Numbered from the stretch's first letter, positions 1-7,215 are shown. The stretch is 15,942 bases of DNA from Actinomycetota bacterium (GCA_005788205.1 SXYT01000182.1:1-15942), one strand, 5' to 3'. Notes: a model not told the origin generated them from the letters alone. Numbers and translations are program-made.

Positions 1-753
1 GATGATGCTCGCGCCGATGTGCCCGCGCTCGTTCGTGAGAACGGCCATCCCCACGCCCCAGCCACCGTGGAGGGGCCCGATCAGCGAGTCGGCGGGCAAC
101 TCGACATCGGTGAAGAACACCTCGTCGAACTCGGCTTCACCCGTCATCTGACGCAGGGGCCGCACCTCGATGCCGGGCAGGTCCATCGGGCACAGGAAGA
201 ACGAGATGCCCTCGTGTTTCGGGGCATCGGGATTGGTGCGGGCCATGAGGATCCCCCAGTTGCTGCACCTCCCGCCGCTGCACCACACCTTCTGGCCGTT
301 CACGATGAAGCGGTCCCCGTCCCGCTCGGCGCGCGTGGCGAGCGAGCCGAGGTCGCTGCCCGCACCCGGCTCGCTGAAGAGCTGGCACCAGACGCTCTCC
401 GCGGAGAGAGTCGCGCGCAGGTGGCGGCTCTTCTGGTCGTCGTCGCCGAAGGCCATGACCGCACCTCCCGCGAGGACGAGGCCGACCATGTTCAGCACCG
501 GAGGCACGCCTGCCTTCGCGCACTCCTCGACCCACACCCCGTGGTGTGCCGCGGAGAGGCCCTGTCCGCCGTGTTCTGCCGGCCAGTGGAGTCCGGCGAA
601 CCCCGCCCCGAAGATCAACTTCTGCCAGGCGACCCCCTCGTCCACGAGGTCCGGCGGGCAGATCGCGCCGTAGTCACGCGGTGCGTGCTGCCTGTTGTCG
701 GCGAGCCAGGCCGCAACCCGCTCGCGGAACGGGTCGAGTCCGGTCGCGCTCAT
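1..753 (-). CDS. Acyl-CoA dehydrogenase, FadE type (C-terminus cut by window edge)
   Basis: FAD-dependent acyl-CoA dehydrogenase that would introduce an alpha-beta double bond into an acyl-CoA thioester. Only the first 251 residues are in the window, covering the N-terminal helical domain, the middle beta domain and the start of the last helical domain; the reading frame is open to base 1. Visible family motifs are the WCQLFSEPGAGSDL block that contacts FAD and substrate, VNGQKVW, and CPMDLPGIEVRPL. Glu242, in the segment TNERGHIGAS, lies where isovaleryl- and long-chain-type enzymes carry their catalytic base; this alignment is by eye. The ATG at 753 is chosen because the family N-terminus (MSATGLDPFRERV) begins there and a TACCGT box lies seven bases upstream with no Shine-Dalgarno, which suggests a leaderless transcript. 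It is divergent from a second acyl-CoA dehydrogenase with only 37 bases between the starts. The substrate cannot be inferred. Confidence 0.93.
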   Translation of the reverse strand, partial: MSATGLDPFRERVAAWLADNRQHAPRDYGAICPPDLVDEGVAWQKLIFGAGFAGLHWPAEHGGQGLSAAHHGVWVEECAKAGVPPVLNMVGLVLAGGAVMAFGDDDQKSRHLRATLSAESVWCQLFSEPGAGSDLGSLATRAERDGDRFIVNGQKVWCSGGRCSNWGILMARTNPDAPKHEGISFFLCPMDLPGIEVRPLRQMTGEAEFDEVFFTDVELPADSLIGPLHGGWGVGMAVLTNERGHIGASII

Positions 754-760
754 GTGGTTC

Positions 761-766
761 ACGGTA
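761..766 (-). promoter_or_regulatory. Candidate -10 box (TACCGT), leaderless promoter of the left acyl-CoA dehydrogenase
   Basis: Read on the minus strand, TACCGT fits TANNNT and ends seven bases before the ATG at 753, so transcription would begin at or next to the start codon. No Shine-Dalgarno is present and the -35 is poorly defined. The box lies inside the 37-base divergent gap shared with the opposite gene's promoter. Confidence 0.5.
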
Positions 767-778
767 GTCGGGGGCGAA

Positions 779-784
779 TACTGT
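779..784 (+). promoter_or_regulatory. Candidate -10 box (TACTGT), leaderless promoter of the acyl-CoA dehydrogenase/P450 pair
   Basis: TACTGT fits TANNNT and ends six bases before the ATG at 791, placing the predicted transcript start on the A of the ATG. There is no Shine-Dalgarno. Its -35 region would overlap the -10 box of the divergent gene at 761-766, so the two promoters probably compete for polymerase. Confidence 0.5.
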
Positions 785-790
785 GACGCC

Positions 791-1969
791 ATGGAGGACC
801 TGCTGCCGGGTGACGACGACCCGCGGCGGCTCGCGGTCCGTGAGTGGATCGCAACCCATCCCGACGCGGTACCGCGCGAACTCGCCGAGTCCGGGTACGT
901 CGCCCCGCACTGGCCGGCCCCGTGGGGATTGGACGCCGATCCCGTCCACCAACTGCTGATCGACGACGAGTTCGCCCGCGCGGGCGTGAAGCGACCGTCC
1001 AACCAGATCGGAATCGGCTGGGCGGCACCCACCATCATCCATGCAGGGACCGAGGAGCAGAAGAAGAGGTACGTGCTGCCGGCGCTTGCCGGTGAGGAGA
1101 CTTGGTGCCAGCTCTTCAGCGAGCCGGGTGCGGGCAGCGACCTCGCGAGCCTCGGCACCAGGGCCGTGCGGGACGGTGACGAGTGGGTGGTCAACGGCCA
1201 GAAGATCTGGACGACCGGTGCGCATTACTCCGGGTTCGGCATCCTCATCGCCAGGACGGACCCCTCTGCGCCGAAACACCGCGGCATCACCTATTTCATC
1301 TGCCCGATGGACCTGCCGGGGATCGAGGTGCGCAACATTCGCAACATCGCCGGTGCCGACAGCTTCAACGAGGTGTTCTTCACCGACGTCCGGATCCCGC
1401 ACGCGAACGTGGTCGGCGAGGTGAACGACGGGTGGAGGCTCGCGAAGGTGACGCTCGGCAACGAACGGGTGTCGCTGTCGTCCTCCGGCGTGCTCTGGGG
1501 GGCCGGTCCGACGGCGGCCGACATCGTGGACGAGGCGCGCAGCCTCGGGGTGACCGACGCCGTGATGCGCCAGCGGCTCGCTGCGCTGTGGACTGAGCAC
1601 GTCATCCTCGACCTCATCCGGATGCGCACTCTCACCGCGCGGCTGCGGGGTGAACAGCCGGGCCCGGAGGCGAGCATCCGCAAGATCATGGCTGACGAGC
1701 ACGGCCAGAAGGCGATGGAGATCGCCCGTGACCTCATCGGGATGGATGCCCTCGTGGTCGGCACCCGGGAGGGGGACAAGACACTCCGCTCGCGCAGTTG
1801 GTACAGCGGCTACATGTTCTCGAAGGCCCTCACCATCGGGGGCGGAACCGGGGAGGTGCAGCGCAACATCCTGGGCGAGAGGGTGCTCGGGCTGCCTGCA
1901 GAGCCGGATGAATCGACTGGCCGCCCTTGGTCGGACACAATGAGGAACACCGCAAGGGGGATCCGCTGA
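791..1969 (+). CDS. Acyl-CoA dehydrogenase, FadE type
   Basis: A full-length 392-residue FAD-dependent acyl-CoA dehydrogenase, a normal size for the family. It shows WCQLFSEPGAGSDL (residues 105-118), VNGQKIW (134-140), CPMDLPGIEVRNI (171-183) and a C-terminal block, TIGGGTGEVQRNILGERVLG. That block has Gly where medium- and short-chain enzymes carry their catalytic Glu. Glu225 (GNERVSLSSSG) is the likely base, as in isovaleryl- and long-chain-type enzymes; this is inferred by eye. It is clearly a relative of the divergent dehydrogenase on its left, sharing the same WCQLFSEPGAGSDL and CPMDLPGIEVR blocks. The reading frame extends upstream with an in-frame ATG at 752, but ATG 791 fits the family N-terminus and lies six bases after a TACTGT box. 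The P450 start follows after one base, so the two are almost certainly one transcript. Confidence 0.95.
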   Translation: MEDLLPGDDDPRRLAVREWIATHPDAVPRELAESGYVAPHWPAPWGLDADPVHQLLIDDEFARAGVKRPSNQIGIGWAAPTIIHAGTEEQKKRYVLPALAGEETWCQLFSEPGAGSDLASLGTRAVRDGDEWVVNGQKIWTTGAHYSGFGILIARTDPSAPKHRGITYFICPMDLPGIEVRNIRNIAGADSFNEVFFTDVRIPHANVVGEVNDGWRLAKVTLGNERVSLSSSGVLWGAGPTAADIVDEARSLGVTDAVMRQRLAALWTEHVILDLIRMRTLTARLRGEQPGPEASIRKIMADEHGQKAMEIARDLIGMDALVVGTREGDKTLRSRSWYSGYMFSKALTIGGGTGEVQRNILGERVLGLPAEPDESTGRPWSDTMRNTARGIR

Positions 1970-1970
1970 C

Positions 1971-3155
1971 ATGACCACGACCGACCGCATGATCGTCGAC
2001 CTGCTCGACCCGGAGCTCTACAGGTCCAACCCCCACGGGGTGTGGTCGTGGATGCGGGCGAACGAACCCGTCTACCGCGACGAAAAAAACGGGCTGTGGG
2101 GCGTCTCGCGCCACGCGCACGTCATGGACGTCGAGCGTCGCTCCACGGTGTTCGTGTCGGGGCAGGGCTACCGGGCCAACTTCGAGCCGACCGAGGCGAA
2201 CATGATCGCCCAGGACGACCCACGGCACCGCCAGCAGAGGATGCTCGTGCAGGGCGAGCTCACGCGCGCCGCCGTTGCACGGCGCACGGAGGAGATCGAT
2301 GCCCTGGTGCGCGAGCTCGTGGACGCTTGTCTCGGTGCCGGGACGTTCGACGTGGTGCCGATGCTCGCCGCACAGGTCGCCGCCCGGCTCACCACGCGCC
2401 TCCTCGGGTTCCCGGAGGAGATGTGGCCGGACCTGAAGTCGTGGAGCGAGCGTCTCATGCAGACGGACATGCGCCACCGTGACCCGGCCATCACTGACGC
2501 CTTCTACGACGCGAACCGTGAGTTCCTCGCCGCGATGCAGCCGATCATGGCGGAGCGCTCCGCGTGCCCCATGCACGATTTCATGTCGATCTGGGCGCAC
2601 GCAGAGATTGACGGGGAGAAACTGCCGCCAGCGTCGGTGTTCCACGAGGTCGGGTTGTTCATTGCGGGCGGCGCGGAGACGACCCGCACAGCGATCGCGC
2701 ACGGCCTCCGTGCTTTCTGCGACCACCCTGACCAGTGGAACGCAATGTCCGCCGATCCGACACTCGTGGACGGCGCGGTGGAGGAGGTGCTGCGGTGGGT
2801 GACGCCCCTGAACAACTTCTTCCGCACCGCGGTGTCCGACGACAGGATCGGTGACCAGCCGGTGCACGCGGGTGATCGCGTCATCATGCTGTATCCCTCG
2901 GCGAACCGCGATGAAGATGTCTTCGTCGATCCGTTCATGTTCGACATCCGCCGGTCCCCGAACCCGCACCTGTCGTTCGGGTTCGGCACGCACCTGTGCA
3001 TCGGCGCGAACCTCGCGCGTGTCGTGCTGCGCTCGGTCTTTGCGGAGATGTCTCAGCGGGTCTCTGTGATGACCCCAGTGTCGGAGCCCGACGTGGAGGC
3101 GAACATCTTCGCGAGGGCCGTGAGATCGTTCATACTGTCCGTCACCGCGCGTTGA
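1971..3155 (+). CDS. Cytochrome P450
   Basis: A soluble bacterial heme monooxygenase of 394 residues. The key motifs are all present: the C-helix segment QDDPRHRQQR (81-90), the I-helix oxygen-activation motif AGGAETT (232-238), the K-helix ExxR pair Glu272/Arg275, and the heme loop FGFGTHLCIG with Cys343 as axial thiolate ligand. The I-helix has Glu in the acid position before the Thr pair, as in several actinobacterial sterol- and fatty-acid-oxidizing P450s. There is no membrane anchor. It starts one base after the stop of the acyl-CoA dehydrogenase, with a purine-rich AGGGGGA about ten bases upstream. The pairing suggests hydroxylation of a lipid or sterol-like substrate feeding beta-oxidation, but this is contextual inference. 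No ferredoxin or ferredoxin reductase gene is in the window, so its redox partners must lie elsewhere. Confidence 0.96.
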   Translation: MTTTDRMIVDLLDPELYRSNPHGVWSWMRANEPVYRDEKNGLWGVSRHAHVMDVERRSTVFVSGQGYRANFEPTEANMIAQDDPRHRQQRMLVQGELTRAAVARRTEEIDALVRELVDACLGAGTFDVVPMLAAQVAARLTTRLLGFPEEMWPDLKSWSERLMQTDMRHRDPAITDAFYDANREFLAAMQPIMAERSACPMHDFMSIWAHAEIDGEKLPPASVFHEVGLFIAGGAETTRTAIAHGLRAFCDHPDQWNAMSADPTLVDGAVEEVLRWVTPLNNFFRTAVSDDRIGDQPVHAGDRVIMLYPSANRDEDVFVDPFMFDIRRSPNPHLSFGFGTHLCIGANLARVVLRSVFAEMSQRVSVMTPVSEPDVEANIFARAVRSFILSVTAR

Positions 3156-3173
3156 CCCGACCGTTCGGGTCGG
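3155..3173 (+). terminator. GC-rich hairpin after the P450 gene, possible terminator
   Basis: ACCCGA (3155-3160) and TCGGGT (3165-3170) form a perfect inverted repeat around a four-base loop. An alternative fold pairs CCGACC (3157-3162) with GGTCGG (3168-3173). It begins at the P450 stop codon and precedes a new transcription unit, which suits a terminator or attenuator. There is no downstream T-tract, so classical intrinsic termination is unproven. Confidence 0.35.
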
Positions 3174-3187
3174 CAAGCGGGTGCGTT

Positions 3188-3197
3188 GGTCATGACC
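3188..3197. promoter_or_regulatory. Palindrome GGTCATGACC upstream of the metal ABC transporter
   Basis: A perfect ten-base palindrome lies about 30 bases upstream of the transporter's -10 box. Metal importers of this family are usually repressed by Zur, MntR or IdeR dimers, so it is a candidate operator. It does not match any metal-regulator box I can recall, and the flanks do not extend the symmetry. Confidence 0.25.
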
Positions 3198-3227
3198 GGC
3201 GCGGGATTACTTTCCGCTGCACGGGGT

Positions 3228-3233
3228 TAGACT
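3228..3233 (+). promoter_or_regulatory. Candidate -10 box (TAGACT), leaderless promoter of the metal ABC operon
   Basis: TAGACT fits TANNNT and ends seven bases before the GTG at 3241, so the transcript would begin at or one base before the start codon. No convincing Shine-Dalgarno lies at a normal distance. The -35 hexamer is not recognisable. Confidence 0.55.
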
Positions 3234-3240
3234 GAAGAGC

Positions 3241-4338
3241 GTGAACCGCGGTCTTGCTGCATCCCTCCTCTCTGTTTCCTTGCTCCTCGCCGCCTGCGCC
3301 GGTGACTCCTCCACGCCTGCCGACGATGTCCCACAGCTGTCGGAGGAGCCAGCCGGCTTCGACGGTGACACCTCCACCAGTGACAACGCGACCTTGGTCT
3401 GCAAGAGCGGGGCCCCGCGCGAGGGCTCGTCCCTGAAGGTCGTCACCTCGGTCTCGCCGCTCACGAGCCTCGCGGGCATCCTCGCGGCCGGCACCGGAAT
3501 AGAGGTGGTCGGCGTCGTGCCCGAGGGCACGAACTCCCACACGTTCGAGCCCCCGCCCTCCGTGGCCAAGGAACTCGCCGAGGCGGACCTGGTCGTGGTG
3601 AACGGTCTCGGGCTCGAGGACCCGATCATCGAGTTGGCGCAGGCGAACATGAAGGACGGAGCCGTGCTCTGCGAGGTCGGCACGGCCGTCATCCTCCGCA
3701 GCGAGTGGATTTTCGACTTCTCCTTCCCGCAGGAGGCCGGAAGGCCGAACCCGCACGCGTGGACGAACCCCATCTCGGTCCTCAGCTACGTCACGGTGAT
3801 GCGGGACGCCATGACCCAGATGCTCCCGTCAACGATCCCCGTGGTCGACGACAACTACGTGAAGCTCTCACAGCTCATCAACCAGCTGGACGAGGCGATG
3901 GAGACGGCCACCGAGACCGTGCCGGTGCGCAACCGCAAGCTGCTCACGTACCACGACTCTTTTCCGTACATGGCACGCAGTTACGGCTACGAAATCATCG
4001 GGGCGATCCAGCCCCAGTCCTTCTCTGATCCCACGCCGGCTGACGTCGCCGGGCTCATCGAGCAGGTGAAGAACGAAAAGGTGCCGGCAGTGTTCGGTAG
4101 TGAGGTCTTCCCGTCGCCTGTGCTCGAGCAGATCGGCAAGGAGGCCGGCGTCCGCTACGTCGACGTCCTCCGTGACGACGACCTTCCGGGCGGCCTGGAC
4201 GACCCCGACCATTCATGGGGCGGCCTCATGAAGTTCGATTTCGTCACGATCGTGGAGGCTCTCGGCGGTGACGCCACGGCACTGAAGGCGGTCAACGTGG
4301 ACCTCGGCGTCAAGGACAGGGCGTACTACCCGCAATGA
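3241..4338 (+). CDS. Metal ABC transporter substrate-binding lipoprotein (ZnuA/TroA family)
   Basis: The extracytoplasmic receptor of a cluster-A-I (Zn/Mn/Fe) ABC importer, 365 residues. The N-terminus is a lipoprotein signal: Arg3, a hydrophobic stretch, then lipobox LAAC with Cys19 as the predicted lipid-anchored residue. An acidic, Ser/Thr-rich linker follows to about residue 60. Likely metal ligands are His100 (GTNSHTFEP), His172 (PNPHAWTNP) and His238 (TYHDSF). A His rather than Glu at the third position is the zinc-type pattern. The usual fourth acidic ligand is not clear; Glu288 is a candidate. The His-rich loop seen in many ZnuA proteins is absent. Cys54 and Cys144 could form a disulfide. 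The GTG start is chosen because the signal peptide begins there and a -10 box sits just upstream. It overlaps the ATPase start by ATGA. The metal is therefore uncertain. Confidence 0.92.
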   Translation: MNRGLAASLLSVSLLLAACAGDSSTPADDVPQLSEEPAGFDGDTSTSDNATLVCKSGAPREGSSLKVVTSVSPLTSLAGILAAGTGIEVVGVVPEGTNSHTFEPPPSVAKELAEADLVVVNGLGLEDPIIELAQANMKDGAVLCEVGTAVILRSEWIFDFSFPQEAGRPNPHAWTNPISVLSYVTVMRDAMTQMLPSTIPVVDDNYVKLSQLINQLDEAMETATETVPVRNRKLLTYHDSFPYMARSYGYEIIGAIQPQSFSDPTPADVAGLIEQVKNEKVPAVFGSEVFPSPVLEQIGKEAGVRYVDVLRDDDLPGGLDDPDHSWGGLMKFDFVTIVEALGGDATALKAVNVDLGVKDRAYYPQ

Positions 4339-5111
4339 TCCGCGAAGCCGTCATCCAGTGCGTGCACATGTCGTGCGCGTATGGCTCCTCAGTCATCGTC
4401 AGCGACGTCGACCTCGAGGTGCGGCGCGGTGACTTCGTCGGCATCGTGGGTCCCAGTGGCTCCGGCAAGACGACGCTCCTCAAGGCGATGATCGGGGCTA
4501 TCTCGCCTGTGCACGGGTCAGTCGATGTCGGCGGTGATGTCCGTCTTGCCTACGTTCCCCAGGTCGAGAGCGTCGACTGGAACTTCCCGGTCACGGTCCT
4601 CGAGGTCATCACGATGACCCGCACCAAGGGCAAGCGCTGGCCGCGCATCACGCCGGCCGAACGCGAGGAGGCACTCGACGTCCTGTCGCGGCTCGGCCTT
4701 GCCGGACTCCACGATCGCCACATCCGCGAGCTCTCCGGTGGCCAGCAGCAGCGTGTCTTCATTGCTCGTGCCATGTTCCACAGGCCCGATGTGCTCGTTC
4801 TCGACGAGCCGACCTCCGGTGTGGATGTGCGCACGAGGCACGAGGTCCTCCATCTCCTGGCCGAGCTGCACGCCCAGGGCGTGACAATCGTGCTCTCCAC
4901 GCACGACCTCAACGGTCTGGCGGCGCACCTGCCGCGCATCGTCTGCATGAACCGCACGGTGATTGCCGATGGCTCGCCCACGGAGGTCCTGAACCCGGTG
5001 GTTCTCGAGAAGACGTACGGAGCCCCCATGGAGGTCCTCCAGCACGGCGGTATGCCCGTTGTCCTCGACTCCAGTGGCATCCACTTTCCTGCGGCCAGCC
5101 CGGTTCCCTGA
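4335..5111 (+). CDS. Metal ABC transporter ATP-binding protein
   Basis: The cytoplasmic ATPase of the metal importer, 258 residues. In order it carries Walker A GPSGSGKTT (39-47), the Q-loop at Gln76, the ABC signature LSGGQQQR (133-140), Walker B VLVLDEP (153-159) and the switch His190 (LSTHD). The segment VDWNFPVTVLEVI (80-92), just after the Q-loop, is typical of the Mn/Fe/Zn uptake family (SitB, MntB, PsaB), where it contacts the permease. Its ATG overlaps the stop of the binding-protein gene (ATGA), and the permease begins one base after its own stop, so the three genes form one translationally coupled operon. ATP hydrolysis would drive metal import. Confidence 0.96.
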   Translation: MIREAVIQCVHMSCAYGSSVIVSDVDLEVRRGDFVGIVGPSGSGKTTLLKAMIGAISPVHGSVDVGGDVRLAYVPQVESVDWNFPVTVLEVITMTRTKGKRWPRITPAEREEALDVLSRLGLAGLHDRHIRELSGGQQQRVFIARAMFHRPDVLVLDEPTSGVDVRTRHEVLHLLAELHAQGVTIVLSTHDLNGLAAHLPRIVCMNRTVIADGSPTEVLNPVVLEKTYGAPMEVLQHGGMPVVLDSSGIHFPAASPVP

Positions 5112-5112
5112 C

Positions 5113-5967
5113 ATGGGGCTCCTGTCGGCGGGCATCCTTGAGCCCTACCAGTTCGAGTTCTTCCGCAACGGTGTCGTCGTGGCCACACTCGCCGGGGCAC
5201 TCTGCGGGGTCCTCGGGGTGTTCGTCGTCCTGCGGGGGATGAGTTACATCGGCCACGGGCTCTCCCACGCGGTGTTCGGCGGCGCGGCCGCATCAGCCGT
5301 CGTCGGGCTCAACTTCTTCGCCGGCGCAGGAATCTGGGGCATCACGTCAGGCGTCCTCATCGGTCGGATCGCCCGCCGCCGCATCATCGGTGCCGATGCC
5401 GCGATCGGCGTGGTGACCACCGCCTCCTTCGCCGTGGGTCTTGCGCTGCTCAACCGCTACGGGCAGGCACAGAAGAGCATCGAGGCGGTCCTCTTCGGGA
5501 GCGTGCTCGGTGTTCGCACGTCCGACATCGTCGCGGTCTCCGTGGTGTTCCTGCTCGTTCTCCTCATCGTCGGCATGTGGTACCGCACGTTCCTCTTCGC
5601 CACGTTCGACCCCGAGGTCGCCGACGTGACCGGGGTGGCGGTCCAGCGTGTCGAGGCCGCGCTGATGGTCATGCTCTCGCTCACCATCCTCGTCACGATG
5701 CGCGTGATCGGGACGCTCCTCATCTCCGCGATGCTCGTGCTGCCGGCCTCGATCGCCAGGATGCTCACCAAGTCCTTTGCCCGGATGCTGTGGATCGCCC
5801 CCGTCGTGGGCGCGTCCTCCGCGTTCGTGGGGATGAACCTGTCGTACTTCGTCGACACGTCATCCAGCGCGACCATCATCCTCGTCTCTGCGGCTGTGTT
5901 CGTGGTTGCCTATGCGGTCACCGGCTTCCAGGGCCGTGCGCGCATCGATTCGCTGCACCACGTCTGA
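5113..5967 (+). CDS. Metal ABC transporter permease (ABC-3 family)
   Basis: The integral membrane subunit of the metal importer, 284 residues, with roughly eight hydrophobic segments spread from about residue 20 to the C-terminus. The sequence SYIGHGLSHAVFGGAAAS matches the conserved ABC-3 motif (usually GDALSHAVLPG) in the cytoplasmic loop that meets the ATPase. The reading frame is open further upstream into the ATPase gene, but ATG 5113, one base after the ATPase stop, gives the family's usual short N-terminus (MGLLSAGILEPYQFEFF). Its stop lies only six bases from the stop of the convergent gene on the other strand, leaving no room for a separate terminator. Confidence 0.94.
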   Translation: MGLLSAGILEPYQFEFFRNGVVVATLAGALCGVLGVFVVLRGMSYIGHGLSHAVFGGAAASAVVGLNFFAGAGIWGITSGVLIGRIARRRIIGADAAIGVVTTASFAVGLALLNRYGQAQKSIEAVLFGSVLGVRTSDIVAVSVVFLLVLLIVGMWYRTFLFATFDPEVADVTGVAVQRVEAALMVMLSLTILVTMRVIGTLLISAMLVLPASIARMLTKSFARMLWIAPVVGASSAFVGMNLSYFVDTSSSATIILVSAAVFVVAYAVTGFQGRARIDSLHHV

Positions 5968-5973
5968 GGACAG

Positions 5974-7215
5974 TCAGGCGCGGAGGCTCCACTCAGCACC
6001 AGCGGGAGTGTCACGTACTTCCACGCCGAGAGTCTCGAAGGCATCACGGATGACGTCGCTGAGGTCGTACCGTTTCTCGGCGCGCACGGTCGCGCGCACC
6101 GCGAGCATCGCCTCCACGTACGGGCCGACGACCTCGCGCGGGTCCTGCACACCGACGGTGGCCGCATCGCCCAGTCCGCTCACCATCGAGCGCAGCTCGG
6201 CCCGGGCTGTGGCGAGGTCCGGGCCCGAGAGCTCGTCGAGATCTTGTTCCAGTGCGAACAGCGCACGGACGGCACCGTCCACGTCACGCGAGCCGAGCGC
6301 GGCGCGGAAGGCGTTGACATGACGCGCCGTCATGCCGGCTGAGTCGGCGCCGTCCGGCGCGCTCTCCGACGGTGCGGTCACGGCGGCGGACCGCGCCTGT
6401 GCCGTGCCTCCCGCCTCGTCCGGCCGCCGCAGCAGCTCGATGCTGAAGGACTCTCCCGCGGGGAACACACGCTCGGCGCCGAGGATGCGGATGGTCACGC
6501 CCCCTCGCCCCGTGACGGTGGCCTCCCCGGACCCGAGGTCCAGCACGAGTCCCGTGTGCTCGTCGATGCCGAGGACGAAGTGGCCCTCCGGGAGTTCCTT
6601 CTCGAGCCGCTCGAGCCGTGTCGCGCCGAGGTAGCAGAACCTGGTGTCGTGGTTGCCGCCCTCTGCGTTGTCGAAGTGAGGGATGACCGCGGCATTGATA
6701 CCCACCGTTGCGAGCAGGTCAAGCCCCTGCTCCCATCTCGGTTCCTCGCCGACCTTGTAGATCTCGTACACCGGGACCGTGTGCGAACCGAGGGTGAGCG
6801 CCGCCGCCGAGGCGAATGTGACGATCCCGCCATCACGGAGCTTGCCCTCGAGAATTCCGCGGAGGGGTGTGTCCGTCCACTGGCGCAGTGCATACGTGGG
6901 AGATCCCGGCCCGGCGAAGACATACCCTGCCTCGCTCACGTGGCGCAGTCCGCGCTCCACGGCGACGGGGTCGACTCCGTCACCGTGCAGACGCAGGAGC
7001 CCTGCCACGGTCACGTCGATGTTGATGCTCTTCCTGAAGTACGTGACCGCGCGTTCGGCAAGGTCACCCGAGTTCTCCTGGAACCCGTACGGAGTGTCGA
7101 TGACGGTCGCCTTGACAGCAGTGCCCAGACGCGAGACGAGGGAGCGGTGGGTGCTGACCATGGTCGGGGCGGTCTCGCCGCTGCCCATGATTGCGAGGAT
7201 GCGCGGCGTCGTCAC
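5974..7215 (-). CDS. Peptidase S51-like (cyanophycinase/dipeptidase E fold) protein fused to a CysRS-like C-terminal region
   Basis: A 413-residue protein in two parts. Residues 1 to about 262 resemble the type 1 glutamine-amidotransferase-like/peptidase S51 fold: IMGSGETAPTM near the N-terminus, a nucleophile-elbow-like FASAAALTLG (Ser136), PVYEIYKVGE, VIPHFDNAEGG (His180) and LGIDEHTGLVLDL. The Ser sits in SAA rather than the SAG of active S51 enzymes, so catalysis is not assured. A linker rich in Ala, Ser, Pro and acidic residues (about 264-296) leads to a helical region. From about residue 297 this resembles the C-terminal part of cysteinyl-tRNA synthetase, ending in DVIRDAFETLGVEVRDTP and EWSL, very like the synthetase's own terminus. 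The GTG at 7215 overlaps the upstream hydrolase stop (GTGA) and has a strong GGGAGGA eight bases upstream. Function unknown; the tail could bind RNA or a protein partner. Confidence 0.85.
   Translation of the reverse strand: MTTPRILAIMGSGETAPTMVSTHRSLVSRLGTAVKATVIDTPYGFQENSGDLAERAVTYFRKSINIDVTVAGLLRLHGDGVDPVAVERGLRHVSEAGYVFAGPGSPTYALRQWTDTPLRGILEGKLRDGGIVTFASAAALTLGSHTVPVYEIYKVGEEPRWEQGLDLLATVGINAAVIPHFDNAEGGNHDTRFCYLGATRLERLEKELPEGHFVLGIDEHTGLVLDLGSGEATVTGRGGVTIRILGAERVFPAGESFSIELLRRPDEAGGTAQARSAAVTAPSESAPDGADSAGMTARHVNAFRAALGSRDVDGAVRALFALEQDLDELSGPDLATARAELRSMVSGLGDAATVGVQDPREVVGPYVEAMLAVRATVRAEKRYDLSDVIRDAFETLGVEVRDTPAGAEWSLRA

Noticed and set aside
695..790. Upstream in-frame starts for the right acyl-CoA dehydrogenase, including ATG 752
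   Set aside because: They would run into the divergent gene's coding region and across its promoter. ATG 791 fits the family N-terminus and the -10 spacing.
674..1990. A 438-codon open frame on the minus strand, and a similar 448-codon one at 1830-3176
   Set aside because: Both are antisense shadows of the acyl-CoA dehydrogenase and P450 genes; their products show no domain and have antisense-type composition.
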